Positions 24,001 through 34,500 of a stretch of 64,000 bases of DNA are shown in pieces. The first letter of the stretch is position 1, and each line of letters begins with the position of its first letter. The position numbers and the translations under genes are program-made. The DNA is from CAZQKE01 sp964593865 (GTDB lineage: Bacteria > Chloroflexota > Anaerolineae > JAAYZQ01). The stretch covers positions 54,262 through 118,261 of the forward strand of contig CAZQKE010000135.1 of NCBI GenBank assembly GCA_964593865.1. Direction: 5' to 3'. A model generated the notes under the pieces. That model worked only from the letters and a program-made list of their open reading frames with translations, did no database searches and was not told where the DNA came from.

Positions 24001-26703
24001 CTTGGTGGGCAGGCGGTAGGCCGGGCTGAGGTCGGCCTGTTCGGTCAGGACGACCAAAAAGTCGCGCAGGGAGCCGTCTTCCAGGTCACGGAGGACCCAG
24101 GGGGACACTTTGTCCCGCTGCATGTCCTCCGGCAAGGTGACTTGCGGCTTGCGGGCGGTTGCGGTGAAACCCAATCCGGCTATCGCCGGCGTGCCGTTCC
24201 ATCCGAGGGGGGCGGGAGGGTTCTCCCGGTGCGTCTCCGAGCCGCCGCGGTAGATCAACGGCAGGTAGATGTCATAGACGGGCGGTCTCGGTGTGGGTGT
24301 AGGCGTGAATGTGGGTGTTGGGGTTGGCGTTCGGGTAGGCGTAGGCGTCGGCGATCTATACACGGCGACGGAAAGAGGTGGACCGGAGACAGGCTCGCTC
24401 AGCTGATCGGCAGACGCGGCGTAATCGGCGTTGACGATTGTCCCGCTGGCGTTCTGGCTCACGGTGACGAGCCAGGTCAGCCGAAGCGTCGCTCGCGGAT
24501 CCAGGGTAGGCGCGTGCCAGATGACGCTTCCACCGGTAAATTGCCCCCCGCCGGAGGACCAGGCAAAGGCGGTCTGGAGCGGCAGGACGTCGCTGATGAT
24601 CAGGCCGGTAGCCGTGATAATGCTGTTGTTGTACAGGTTCAAGGTATAGGTCAGCGGCGAACCGGGGAACACAGGATCGGGTAAGGCGGTTTTGGTCAGT
24701 TGCAGATCAAGGGGACGGACGGTCAAGGTAATGTCCTGGGTTGTGGTCAGGCCCGATCGGGCTGCGATATGGGGTAGGGTAGCGGGGTAGTAACCAAAGG
24801 CAGCAGCGGTGAGGGTGTAGGTCCCCGAATAGACGAGGAAGGAAAAGGCTCCATCAGGGCCGGTCGTAGCGTTGTACTCGGACGATTCGTTAAACAGAGT
24901 GACACGGGCCTGGTTCACGGGCTTGTTTTGATCGGAATCGCGCACGACGCCGACGACCCGGCTATCGGGCGGAGCGGTAACGGTGATGAAAACGGCGGTG
25001 AACGGTCCCCAGTCGCCGTTGTCGTTCTGACCGTGGACCAGCAAGTAGTGACGGCCCAAAGACAGGCCGCTTGTATCCACCGTAGCCAGGACCGTTTCGC
25101 TCAGCGCGCCCCAGGAACCGTCGGCCGGAGACATGGGAATCCCGGTTCCGTCCGCGCCGGGGGCATCCACAAAATACTCGGCTGCGGCTATAGGACGGTT
25201 TGTATCGCCGCAGCAGCGGTGATCGGCCACAACGGCTTGGAGCTGCACCGAGCCTCCCGGCATCACTTGACCGGGGGTGACGGACAGGTCGGTGGCATCC
25301 GGGCCGTAGGCGGTTTTGTAAGGTGTGCGGGCGATCTTGTGAGCGTAGAGAAAGGCAGGACGGTTCTCGTCCCAGAAGCTGCGGGGACGACCATCTATGC
25401 CGTCCAGGCAGCCGTAAGCGGGAAAGAACCCCTGGCACCATTGGGCATTGTAGCCATATTCGCCGACCTCAAAGGTGAAGGAGGCAATGCCGAACTTGCC
25501 ATAGGTCCAATCGTCGGTGGCTCCATCCACGGTGTAAATGTCGCCGGTGGGGTCGTAACCGTTGTAGTAGGCAAACTTTCGGCCGATGGTGCGCAGTTGG
25601 TCTTCGTTAGGGGCGGTGTGCGCAGCAAAGCCGTAGGGCCACAGGACCAGGTCGCTGTAGCTATGGAGGCTGATAAAGATGCCGGTAGTGGTGATGGGCG
25701 CAGCAGAGGGGAGCTCATCATCACCGTTGGGACCGTTTTGGTCCTTCATCACCTGGCTAAAGAAGGTCTGAAACGCCTGGGTTTCCGGTTCCGAAGCCCG
25801 GCCAGGACCACGATAGGTTTCGTCGCAAGGGCTACCGCTTGAACCGCCGCAACACCCCCATTTGAAACTGGAGTTGCGGTTCAGGTCCACCCCCCAGTAG
25901 TTGGGATCGGTGCATCCATCGTCATTGTCCATGTTTTTGCGGCGGTAATTTCCGGTGTTCTGTTCGTTCTTCCAATGGCCGTCGGGGTTCTGCATCACCT
26001 CCACATAGACGACGTTCCAGTCCACAAGCCAGGTGACGTCGGGGTCCTTGCCGTAACCGCCCTGCCCGTTGTAACCTTCGGTCAAGTACTTGATGTAGCG
26101 GATCGCCAACTCCGGCACGGCCACTTCGCGGGCATGGATCGTAGCAAAGAGGAAGAAGGCAGGTTTTTCGGCAATATCGCCAAAGGCAGGGTCTTCGTTG
26201 GTGATGCGCAGCACCCAAATGTCGCGGTCGTGTTCGCCTGCTTGCCCGGCCAACCAGGCGTCGCCGATGTCAAACAGCTCGGTCAGCGTGGGATAGGTCG
26301 CGGCAATATCCTGCAAAAAGTCCACAACGTAGCGACCGTTGGCGTTGGGGTAATAGTCGTCAAAGTAGTAGAAGCGAGGGTCCAGCGCCGCCGCAGGGGC
26401 AGTCATCTGAGAGGTTCTTGCCGCATCCACCTCCGGCCGATAGCCCAGATCCTGCAAGCGGACAAACTGCTCCGGGGAAACGGCAGCGATAGCATAGCCC
26501 CGGTCGTAATGGACTTCCCAAATGTCCAACTGCCCGGCGACGGCGTCCAAATGGGCGCGGTCCCGGATGTAGAAGCGCACGACGACCGGGCCTTCAGGCG
26601 GCGAGGCAGACTGGCCGCTGACAACCGTCCCCACCAGCCATGCGCTCCCAACCCACAAGATCAGCATCAACAACAACGCCCAATGACGATGACGTTTCAT
26701 CAT
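21091..26703 (-). CDS. Secreted fusion of M14 carboxypeptidase and S8 subtilisin-like protease with PKD domains
   Basis: About 1870 residues with an N-terminal signal peptide (MMKRHRHWALLLMLILWVGSAWLVGTVVSGQS). Domain order: M14 zinc carboxypeptidase (ATIHAREVAVPEL near residue 190 with the zinc His and Glu, SLHSYSDLVLWPYG near 347, catalytic Glu in FTFEVGEYG near 410); carboxypeptidase-regulatory-like and DUF11-like repeats; a Thr/Pro linker and an internal VYDIYLPLIYRGG (~812); an I9-like propeptide; subtilisin domain (VVGGQDTGYDWDHP Asp ~1018, DDYGHGTHTMG His ~1071, GWSGTSMAGPHVAGAVAL Ser ~1252); regulatory-like repeats; a gatase-like segment; two PKD domains; C-terminal VYRRYLPLILKDH. All catalytic residues of both peptidases are present. 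It looks like a fusion of two secreted enzymes. Inferred role: extracellular protein digestion. Confidence 0.88.
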   Translation of the reverse strand: MMKRHRHWALLLMLILWVGSAWLVGTVVSGQSASPPEGPVVVRFYIRDRAHLDAVAGQLDIWEVHYDRGYAIAAVSPEQFVRLQDLGYRPEVDAARTSQMTAPAAALDPRFYYFDDYYPNANGRYVVDFLQDIAATYPTLTELFDIGDAWLAGQAGEHDRDIWVLRITNEDPAFGDIAEKPAFFLFATIHAREVAVPELAIRYIKYLTEGYNGQGGYGKDPDVTWLVDWNVVYVEVMQNPDGHWKNEQNTGNYRRKNMDNDDGCTDPNYWGVDLNRNSSFKWGCCGGSSGSPCDETYRGPGRASEPETQAFQTFFSQVMKDQNGPNGDDELPSAAPITTTGIFISLHSYSDLVLWPYGFAAHTAPNEDQLRTIGRKFAYYNGYDPTGDIYTVDGATDDWTYGKFGIASFTFEVGEYGYNAQWCQGFFPAYGCLDGIDGRPRSFWDENRPAFLYAHKIARTPYKTAYGPDATDLSVTPGQVMPGGSVQLQAVVADHRCCGDTNRPIAAAEYFVDAPGADGTGIPMSPADGSWGALSETVLATVDTSGLSLGRHYLLVHGQNDNGDWGPFTAVFITVTAPPDSRVVGVVRDSDQNKPVNQARVTLFNESSEYNATTGPDGAFSFLVYSGTYTLTAAAFGYYPATLPHIAARSGLTTTQDITLTVRPLDLQLTKTALPDPVFPGSPLTYTLNLYNNSIITATGLIISDVLPLQTAFAWSSGGGQFTGGSVIWHAPTLDPRATLRLTWLVTVSQNASGTIVNADYAASADQLSEPVSGPPLSVAVYRSPTPTPTRTPTPTPTFTPTPTPRPPVYDIYLPLIYRGGSETHRENPPAPLGWNGTPAIAGLGFTATARKPQVTLPEDMQRDKVSPWVLRDLEDGSLRDFLVVLTEQADLSPAYRLPTKQAKGRFVYETLWKTAQRSQAPLRAWLDARGVPYRSYYIVNLIHVQSGDPALVAALSARADVARIEANPRIYNPLPLPPETAAISAPGGIEWNIAHVGAPDVWAMGYTGQGIVVGGQDTGYDWDHPALKKQYRGWDGSGADHDYNWHDAIHSGGGVCGADSPEPCDDYGHGTHTMGTVLGDDGGVNQIGMAPGARWIGCRNMDQGYGTPATYLECFEFFLAPYPVGGDPGQGDPDKAPDVTNNSWGCPPSEGCSWSTLQAAVEAQRAAGIMTVVSAGNSGSWCSTVEDPPAIYDAAYTVGATDSADEIASFSSRGPVTVDGSNRLKPDISAPGVNIRSSVPGGGYQGGWSGTSMAGPHVAGAVALLWSARPSLRNQITETEEILNLTAVERYSTQCGDAANTVPNNVYGWGRLDVQSAVLHALSGGLAGTIRDEKGGAITGAKVEATLAPGQSWATTSGGDGRYSLSVLSGTLTVAASAPGYTSYVTTGITVMAGSTTTLNITLTELHTISGYVRDATTSRPLSATVVLSGSSLTSVRTDPKTGFYRLIAPGGNYTLRAETLHYVPQSRPITLDGDRSENFALEPYCLLVVADDGGDGFETYYTDALDRLGLSYNLTTSATLDWLIPYQGVIWLTGNRIGDTLTAADRSNLAAYLDGGGRLFLSGQNIGADIGDTDFYGSYLHAAFNSDDTDSYDLTGLDFMTGLDVSIQGGDGADNQTSPDDVEAVNGGTAIYDYAAPHLYGGVAFSDTYRTVYYAFGYEAINSWSDRDAVLSTTLEYLGVCDAAALQPPQAGFISSSPDVWRETTAFTNTSRGMPWMTYLWDFGDGTPPRSDVHPTHAYARPGTYTVTLTATNPYGSDTYSATVQIAAGCTPVQGVAFTYSPPDPTVETTLTFTGTEVSGTQPITYTWSFGDGATAQGATVTHTFTLPASYTVRLTATNCWGVTDTVSQTVAVAGVYRRYLPLILKDH

Positions 26704-26736
26704 ATTTCTCTCACAACGGGGGATATTGATTTGTAA

Positions 26737-26768
26737 GGGGACATGGGGTGCTCTCACCCCATGTCCCC
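26737..26768. terminator. Perfect inverted repeat between giant secreted-protein genes
   Basis: GGGGACATGGGGTG-CTCT-CACCCCATGTCCCC, a 14-bp perfect stem. It lies downstream of the minus-strand gene ending at 26807 and upstream of the next start, so a transcription terminator or RNA-processing/stabilising hairpin is likely; the U-tract is poor. Confidence 0.55.
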
Positions 26769-26806
26769 TATATCTGTGTGCGTATAGACCGACTGCCGCC
26801 CCCTAA

Positions 26807-29800
26807 TTAGGGGTTCCTGACAACCAGCGGCAGATAGATCTGATGCGCCGCACCGGTGACGACGGTCAGTTCAACCTCGTCATACCCACCGCTGCCGGTC
26901 GCCCGGATCACGGCCACATCCCGATCACCCTTCATCGCGCTGCCGGGAACGGTGATAAAGACCTGCAGCTGCCTGATGCCTCCACGGGCGATCATCAGCG
27001 AGGGGACGGAGAACGTTGTCGGCCAACCGGTATTGGTGCGGGTGAAGGTGATGGTATCCGCTGTATTGCTGGTGTTCGTAACGTATAGGGTGAAGGTCAC
27101 CACTTCCCCGACCTGGGCCGTTTGGGTGACGACCGGGGCGCCCAGATCCACGCTGTAGAGCGACTTGGCTTCCGTCGTGAGCAGCACCGAGGCGGACGCG
27201 GCAGGGTTGCGGATGTCCGATGTAGAACGCACCATGACCAGGACGGTATCCTTGTCTCCACCATCGACGTTTGAGGGAATATCCACGGAGACTTGGATCG
27301 TCACTTGCTCACCGGGGTTCAGGGAGACTTGCCCGGTGGACAAGCGCGCCGCCCACTGGCTGCTCCCCAACGATACCTGGAACACATCGCTCAAGGTTCC
27401 GGTGTTGGTCAAGTACAGGGTATGGGTGACGGTCCGGCCGGGATCGCCCTGCAGGATGTCACTGCCGGCCTTTGCCATCACATCATAGTTTTCAACCGAG
27501 ATCACCCGGCTGAACACATCGCTGGAGCAGACGTTACTGGCCGTCAGCACGACGGTGTATGTACCGACCGAGGTGTAGGTATGGACCGGATTGGCAACAT
27601 CGGTTTTGGTCTTGTCCCCCAAGTCCCACTTGTAGGATGTAGCGTTATGGGACAGATTGGTGAAAGACACGGCCAAATCCTGCAGAGGAACCGGAGGAGT
27701 CACGTCAAAGTCCGCCATCACACCTTCGGCCCGGATGGTTGTGGTGACGGGCAAGCCGGTGGTCGGCGTCGGCCAGTCGGTCGCCGTGAGCCAGTAGTCG
27801 TCGTTGACGATCCGCGTGCCGGAAGGCGCACAAGTGACGGTCACTCCATAGGTAACCTCCAGGACGCCATAACCCGGGATCGAGAGACCTTTCCATACCA
27901 CGGTATCCGTGACCAGGGAGCCTCCCGAATCGGCCCAGGCAAAGGTGGTATGCGCAGGCAGCGAATCGGTGATGGTCGCTCCTGTGGCCGGCCCGCCGAG
28001 GTTGGTGACGGTCAAGGTGTAAACCAAAGACAGCCCTGCTTCAACCTCCATCGCCGAGGCATCTTTGTCGATGGACAGGTCCGGCAGCGGCGGCAACACC
28101 GTCATCGTAACGGGGTAGTAGACATAGGGTTGGGCATCCGGATCGTTGGTGGCAAAGCGGAGGAAAGCGGTATAGACCCCCGTGTTGGTGATGGGCAGAG
28201 TGCTAAAGTGCACCGAGATCGGCAACGTATGACTGGCGGCCACCGTCCCGGTCATGGGGGTAACACCGAGCCAGGAAAGGTCTGCCGGATCGCAGGGCAG
28301 TGAGCCGGGATAGCGGAAGCAAATCGCCAAGCCGTCGGAAATCACCGGCTGGTTGTAAGAGTACTGGAGGTAATTGCTGCCGCTCCCCCGGATGCCCACC
28401 GTGGCACTGGCCCCATAGTCGTAGGTCGGGTTCCCAAAGTCCACATCCTGGTACTGGAACTTGATGTTGTTGGTGCCCTCGTAGAGGATCATCTCAAAGG
28501 TAGCGTCACCGATATTGTTATAACGCGGCCGATCGTACCACTCAATGACAAAGCGACGGTTCGGTGCAGAGCCAACGGTTTTGTAGTACACATCGCCCGT
28601 ATCGCTGTCTATATCGTCCCAGAGGGGCACAATGAGATTGTCGGTCGACGCACTACCCAGGTCGGTGTTGGCAGTCGAGAGGTCACCGCTGGTAGCATTA
28701 AAGATCACACCGCCGTTGTTGCTGACACGAATGGCCGTCGCCGTGGTTCCGTAGAAGGTGAAGGGGAAGGGAAGGGTGACATTGGCTTCCCCATCATCGC
28801 TCAGGCCCAAGGGCGTGCCGTCGGTAGCATCTATCCATTCGTAGGTTGCACCCTGTTGGGGCACGGAGTTATCCTGGAAAGTATAGCCAAAGGGATCCGG
28901 CCCACCAAAGAATGTTGTATCTCCAATCTCCCGGATCGCAAAATCCAACCCACCGGAGCCGGTGTTGCTGATGACCAGAGTCTCCGTCGTCTGCTTGCCG
29001 ATACGCAACGTGACACTGATCCCTTTCGGTGGCAGGAGGACCATGTGAGAGGTCGGCAAGGCGTAATCCCGACGCAAAAGGTTGCTCTGGGGGAGGATCA
29101 CATTGCTCTCCGACACGGTACTGTACAGGTGAGCCGAAACGGTGACGGTGTAAGGAATGCCGGACGGCAACTGCATCTCATAGTAGCCATCGGCCAGGGA
29201 TTGAGTTGCGGTCAGGCCGGGACTGACCTGGATGGTCGCCTCCTCTATGGGCTTCCCCGTAGCCAGGTTGGTGATATACCCCCACAGGAGGCCGTCGGTT
29301 GTGGTGGGGAGCAAGGCAAAGTTCTGCACCGTATCGGATGTCAGGTTCACAGAGGCTTCGGCGGGGGTGTGCAACCGGGCCTCTGCCGTCACGGTATATT
29401 GTCCACCGTACAAGGTCAGAGTGTAACACCCGGTGGCTTGCGTTTTTGTCTGGGTGACGGGATTGCCAAAGGGGCCGATGACCGAAACCGTGGCGGAAAG
29501 GGGAGCACTCGTGACCGAATCGGTGACGCAGCCGGTCAAGGTATAGGGAGATGTCCGGGTAAGGGTCAGGTTTACGGTTGTGACCGTATCGGTCACAACC
29601 GTCACACCGGTCCTTGTATCCTGGGTGTAGCCGTACTTCCACGCGGTAACGGTGTAGGTATCGGGGGCGACGGTCATGGTGTAGTAGCCGGACGCCGCCG
29701 TAGAATCGGTGTAGACCACCGTATTGGAGATCACTTGGACGATGGCCCCTTCCAACCCTCCGCCCATTGTACCGTCATACACCGTGCCATCCACATATCC

Positions 29801-31486
29801 TTGGGCCACACGGCAGTTGGGGAATTTGAAAGCAGCAATGCGCGTTTGCCAATCGGCAAAGCTGGTGACGGCCATGTATTCGGTGGTAAACCAGAAGGTG
29901 CAATCATCCACCGGGTCTACCGACATGGCGCTATAGTCTCCCCACCGCCCCCGTCCCCACCAGTCGGAGCCGGTCTGGGAGCCGGTGCCGACGATGATGA
30001 TTTCCTCCGCCTGCGGCAGGGTGTTCAGAGGGTCATCCGCCAATCTGCCTGCATAGCGGATCGAAGGGTAGACGGTAGAGCTGGACACACTGTAACCCAA
30101 AGCCATATTGCCCATGTGGTCCATGGCGATACTGCCCATCCAGCGGTGCTCGGAATCGGCAGGAGCAAAAGTCCCTTGCTGGTAGATGGTTGCATCGGCC
30201 AAGGTTGTATTGACCGTTCCACCGCGGATCTCATACCACCGGATGCCGTGGCGGTCCCCACCGACATTCACGGTATGGTTGACCACCAGCGATTCGTGAT
30301 CGCCAAAGTTGCGATACCACAGGTGCATCATCAGACGGTCGGCCAGGTTGTCCAATCCCTGGCTGGTATCCGGCTGGGGGACCTCGGCCCCGGAAGGAGC
30401 CGAAAAGTTCCAGTCAAAGGGGGCGACCACGAGGTCCTTGACCAGGGTAAAGGTAGAGTTGCTTGGGGTGTTCCAATCGGTATGAAACTCAAAGATGTGC
30501 AGGATGTCATCTGTACCGGACCAATCCATGTCCACAGACATAAAGTAGTTGGGCGCACCGACAGGCGGCGGTGTGAGGCCCTGCAAGTTGGAGGGCAACA
30601 ATCCACCATAGTTGATGTTCATATTTGCCAAGTCAAAGTACTGGAAGGTAGCCGCCTGACCGTTGAGCATTTTGGCCCGGTCGAACACCCATACCCCGGC
30701 TCCGGCCCAGGTGGAGGTAAACTGGTTGGCCGACATGTAATAGCCGTCCGGCCAAACTCCCAGCTTGGGATAGTCGTTCATCTTTGTCTGATGAACCAGA
30801 AAACTATAGAGATACCAGTCGTTGGGGTTGTTGGTGGGAACGCCCGTCTTGGAGACGGCAAAGCATTCGTAATAGGGAGGATTGGGTAAGGCGAACTGGG
30901 TCAGCACCCAACGGTCGGCCAACTGATCGTAGAGCACCACCGGATCGCCGTAGCCGGCGGTGTTGCACGGGTCGCCATCAGGCCACATGTTGTTCATGCC
31001 AAAGTCATACAGCAGGTTGCCCGCCTTATCCCAAACCCGCACCTGGGTTCCAACAGAGGCCGCATTGACCACCTGCACATAGTGGTTGGGACCGACCACA
31101 CCGTTGGTATCCGGCGGAAAGACACCGGTATGGGGAATGCCCTCAAAGTTGATGATGGGAGCCGGCATATTGACCGTGCCCTGCGTGCTTTGCACTACCG
31201 GATCCAAAGACGCCGGCGCGTTGGCCGTGCGTTCCGCTCCGGGAAGGGGAACGATGGGGCGCGCTTGCGGCTCCCCGCTGAAAGGCTCCAAGGGGGCCGC
31301 AGGGGGCAAACCCCGCGTATCCACCGGCAAGACCGGCTCACTCACATAAGGATTGGTGAGCACCGTCTTCGGAGATGCATCGGTTCCTCCTATAGTTCCA
31401 TCCTGCGCTAATCCTACAGCTGCCGGCAAGCCAACCAGCAACATACCGACGAATAACAGAACGATGAGTCTTTTGCGTAACTGCAC
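26807..31486 (-). CDS. Giant secreted surface protein with DUF11/PKD-like repeats and YLPL tail
   Basis: 1559 residues with a signal peptide (RKRLIVLLFVGMLLVGLPAAVGLAQ). No protease motif is seen. The first ~600 residues form a large domain (FEGIPHTGVFPPDTNGVVGPNHYVQVVN..., AVSKTGVPTNNPNDWYLYSF..., DYSAMSVDPVDDCTFWFTTEYM) that resembles a beta-propeller-like surface domain found in large bacterial secreted proteins; I cannot name it more closely. Then come carboxypeptidase-regulatory-like beta repeats (VYDGTMGGGLEGAIVQVIS..., LTGCVTDSVTSAPLSATVSV...), a GEVED-like domain, DUF11, a PKD domain (SYKWDLGDKTKTDVANPVHTY), NEW3-like repeats and the terminal AHQIYLPLVVRNP. GTG 31486 has GGAGGG upstream. 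It sits between two secreted proteases and shares their tail, so a shared secretion or anchoring route is inferred. Confidence 0.8.
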   Translation of the reverse strand: MQLRKRLIVLLFVGMLLVGLPAAVGLAQDGTIGGTDASPKTVLTNPYVSEPVLPVDTRGLPPAAPLEPFSGEPQARPIVPLPGAERTANAPASLDPVVQSTQGTVNMPAPIINFEGIPHTGVFPPDTNGVVGPNHYVQVVNAASVGTQVRVWDKAGNLLYDFGMNNMWPDGDPCNTAGYGDPVVLYDQLADRWVLTQFALPNPPYYECFAVSKTGVPTNNPNDWYLYSFLVHQTKMNDYPKLGVWPDGYYMSANQFTSTWAGAGVWVFDRAKMLNGQAATFQYFDLANMNINYGGLLPSNLQGLTPPPVGAPNYFMSVDMDWSGTDDILHIFEFHTDWNTPSNSTFTLVKDLVVAPFDWNFSAPSGAEVPQPDTSQGLDNLADRLMMHLWYRNFGDHESLVVNHTVNVGGDRHGIRWYEIRGGTVNTTLADATIYQQGTFAPADSEHRWMGSIAMDHMGNMALGYSVSSSTVYPSIRYAGRLADDPLNTLPQAEEIIIVGTGSQTGSDWWGRGRWGDYSAMSVDPVDDCTFWFTTEYMAVTSFADWQTRIAAFKFPNCRVAQGYVDGTVYDGTMGGGLEGAIVQVISNTVVYTDSTAASGYYTMTVAPDTYTVTAWKYGYTQDTRTGVTVVTDTVTTVNLTLTRTSPYTLTGCVTDSVTSAPLSATVSVIGPFGNPVTQTKTQATGCYTLTLYGGQYTVTAEARLHTPAEASVNLTSDTVQNFALLPTTTDGLLWGYITNLATGKPIEEATIQVSPGLTATQSLADGYYEMQLPSGIPYTVTVSAHLYSTVSESNVILPQSNLLRRDYALPTSHMVLLPPKGISVTLRIGKQTTETLVISNTGSGGLDFAIREIGDTTFFGGPDPFGYTFQDNSVPQQGATYEWIDATDGTPLGLSDDGEANVTLPFPFTFYGTTATAIRVSNNGGVIFNATSGDLSTANTDLGSASTDNLIVPLWDDIDSDTGDVYYKTVGSAPNRRFVIEWYDRPRYNNIGDATFEMILYEGTNNIKFQYQDVDFGNPTYDYGASATVGIRGSGSNYLQYSYNQPVISDGLAICFRYPGSLPCDPADLSWLGVTPMTGTVAASHTLPISVHFSTLPITNTGVYTAFLRFATNDPDAQPYVYYPVTMTVLPPLPDLSIDKDASAMEVEAGLSLVYTLTVTNLGGPATGATITDSLPAHTTFAWADSGGSLVTDTVVWKGLSIPGYGVLEVTYGVTVTCAPSGTRIVNDDYWLTATDWPTPTTGLPVTTTIRAEGVMADFDVTPPVPLQDLAVSFTNLSHNATSYKWDLGDKTKTDVANPVHTYTSVGTYTVVLTASNVCSSDVFSRVISVENYDVMAKAGSDILQGDPGRTVTHTLYLTNTGTLSDVFQVSLGSSQWAARLSTGQVSLNPGEQVTIQVSVDIPSNVDGGDKDTVLVMVRSTSDIRNPAASASVLLTTEAKSLYSVDLGAPVVTQTAQVGEVVTFTLYVTNTSNTADTITFTRTNTGWPTTFSVPSLMIARGGIRQLQVFITVPGSAMKGDRDVAVIRATGSGGYDEVELTVVTGAAHQIYLPLVVRNP

Positions 31487-31530
31487 TTGGTCCCTCCATG
31501 TTTCTTGTCGAGAAAAATGCTATCCCAAAA

Positions 31531-31557
31531 GGGGGTAGGGCTTTTGGCCCTACCCCC
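31531..31557 (-). terminator. Intrinsic terminator of the S8 protease gene
   Basis: GGGGGTAGGGC / GCCCTACCCCC, 11-bp perfect stem with a 5-nt loop, followed on the minus strand by TTTTGGGATAGCATTTTT. It lies 27 nt after the stop codon of the 31584-37958 gene. Confidence 0.75.
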
Positions 31558-31583
31558 TCCACTCCGGCACGAGTTGTGGGGTC

Positions 31584-34500
31584 TTATTTTTTGGTAACCA
31601 GGGGTAAGTAGATGCGGTTCGGGCCGGGCAGGATGTAGGTGCCGGCTTCAAGTGTCATCTTCTTGCCGTCCCAGGCGATCTGGGCGGTATTGGTGATGGT
31701 GGTCCACCACAGCGTGCCGTCGGCCGGGACGTTCATCTCGAAGGAGAAGATCCACTCATCACCGGGGGCGATGTTTCCGGCCCACAGGAGAGCGTGCAAG
31801 GTGTCGCTGTAGGTGAGCTGCTGATACGGCGGGTCGTTATCCAGGCTGCGGAGGGTGAGGCTGACGGGAAGCGTATCGGTGAAGGTGACGTAGGCCAACT
31901 TGTCGCCGCTGTTGATGACATGGACCTCGTAGGTGATGACGCCACCGGTCTCCATCTGCGGGGTGGCCGCCTTGTACGACGTAGCAAAGTCCTCCGCGCC
32001 GATGTGGGTGACGGCTTGGGCGGAAGCAGGCGGCTCGGACTGGATCTCTTGCGGCAAGAGGTGGGTGGCCGTCAGCATCGCCGTGTTGGTGATCCAGGAA
32101 TCGGGTGCAGCGGTATCCGAGATGCGGACGGTGACGTTTACCTGGGCACTGGGGACGTAGATGGTGGTGGGTGTGAAGACGATGGCCAGATCATCATACA
32201 GGCTCTCCGTGTTGTAGGAGTACTGGACACCACTTGTGGAATTTTCTTGCAGCCCAACCGTAGCACTTCCACCCGCCGTGTAGCCGGAATCACCGACATC
32301 CTTGTAGAGGAACTTGACGATCCCGCTCTCGTACAAGATGGCTTCAAAGGTCAACGGCGTAGAGTAGCCATAACGGTTCACGCCCTTGAACTCTATCACC
32401 AGCCACCGGTTCGGAGCCGCACCACCTTCCAAGTAGTAGACCCCTCCAGAGCAAGTGCTCAGGTCATCCCAGAAAAGGGCCAAGAAGGTGTCCACCCCAT
32501 AGGTATTGCTGCCGGGGATAGGCGTGTTGCTGAGACCGAGATAGACGTCCTCAAAGTAGATGGTCCCGTTCGAGCCTACGGCAAACTCGCTATAGGTAGC
32601 ATTGTAGTACGTGAAGGGGAAAGTAACCGAGATGGGGTAGAGGTGGCCATCATCGCAATCCCAACCGGTGACTTGCGTCCCGCTGATGGAGGCTTCGATC
32701 CACTCGGCACTGGCCGTGGTAGAAGTGTCGTCCACCAAGTAAGTCTCATAGACGGACGCCAGCGGCAACGTGCCGGTGTACACCACCCGGTTGTTGGCAG
32801 CATCGTAAACGGGGGCGATGGGGCCGCTGCCGGTGACGGTGACAAAGTCGGTGTTCATCGGGATGGGGTCGCTGAACTCAAAGAAGGCAGCAGGATCGGA
32901 GAGGTTGTAGAGTGTAACGGTGTAGTCCAGTTCGTTGCCGGGGAAGGCGGTGGCATAGTTCACCGACTTTTCGACCATCGCGCTTTCGGGCAGCCGCGTG
33001 ATGGTGACGGGGATCTCCTTCAAGGACGGAGCCTCCGGCGGACCGACCAGCACCACACCACCATAGGTCGTATTAGCCATCATCGGGTAGCTGTAGCTGA
33101 CGGTGAAGGACACAGGCATACCGGCAGCAATGGTCCCTGTGGGCACGCCGCTGAAGGAGAGACCACCCACATTGATCCCGTAATCCAGGGTGAGGTCAAA
33201 GTGACCGGCCGGACCGGAGTAGTTGTTGATGCCGATCAGCCACTGACCGTCGGGCGGATCTTCCACACGCACGTGCTCCGCCGCCGTGGAGGTAAGAGAA
33301 GAAGCCATCAGCTGCCAGCCGGACCCATTCCACCAGTAGAGGTAGAGGTCAATATCGGAGATGTCCGCGCTATTGGTATCGGCCTGGATATAGACGCCGT
33401 TGGCGATGTTGAAGACGTAGACCCACTCGATGGAGCTGGACGACACAAAGGCAAGAGGCTCATTCACCCAGTCGGTGATGTGCGGTTCGATGAGGTAGCC
33501 GTCCACCTCCAAGCCGTTCAGGTCCAAACCGGGCTGGATGGTTGCCGTCCCCAGCACACCGCTGTTCTGGTATGTTGTGATGACAAAGGTGTGGGGATCC
33601 TCCTGCAACGTTCCGATGGTCTTGGTAAAGACGACGTCAAAGGTCGTGCCGTTGAAGAGGACGTTGTGCTGCAGGAATTCGTGCAACCCGTCCCGGTTCA
33701 CCCGCCAATCGGGCAGAGGTGCAAGGACCCAGTCCTCGTTGGTTCCGCTGGAAGTGTTGAAGCGCCAAACGCCTCCACCGGCATTGGTATTGGGGCTGCT
33801 ACCCACCGTGTCCAGGGTGTAAGGACCGTAGAAGGTGGGTTCGGCAAAGTCGTACCAGCCGCTGCCCAAAGAGGTGGGAGTAGGACCGAGCACGATGGTA
33901 TCAATGTCGGTGTACGGCGCGGCATCATCCCACTGATCACGGACCAACAGTTTGGTACCGGCGGGGTAAGCACAAGAGACATCGGAAATGGTGACATCGT
34001 CGATATGCCAATACCAGGCACAACCATCATTGTTATCGGAGTAGCGCCAGCGCAGGATGATTGTCTGCCCGGCATAGGCAGAGAGATCCACCACTTCCTG
34101 GGTCGGGCCGTGGTCATCCGTCCAATAAGACAGATTGGTCCAGGTCATGCCGCCGTCGGTGGAAACATCCAACCACGCATCACCAGCACCGATATAGTCC
34201 TGGAAGTTGCTTTCATAGGTGAGCACAGGGGCCACAGCCGCAGTCAAGTCAAGGGATGGACTCCACAGCTCTGTATCCCAGCCCAACCAGTTGCACACGG
34301 CATCGGAATCCGCAGCGGCGGAGCGACCACTGCCGTTGGTATGGTTGACAGTGCTCTGGAACCAGATGTTACCAGTACCGGCGTTATCTACCACCTGCCA
34401 GCCGGCCGGCGGGAAGGTTCCCTCAAAGTCCTCCTGGAATACGACAGCACTGACGCAGTTCTCCAAGTCGCTGAAGAAGAACCGCCAATCGCCCGACTCG

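Noticed and set aside
26737..26768. Site-specific recombination or attachment site
   Set aside because: A perfect hairpin downstream of a stop codon is better explained as a terminator or mRNA 3' end structure; no integrase nearby.
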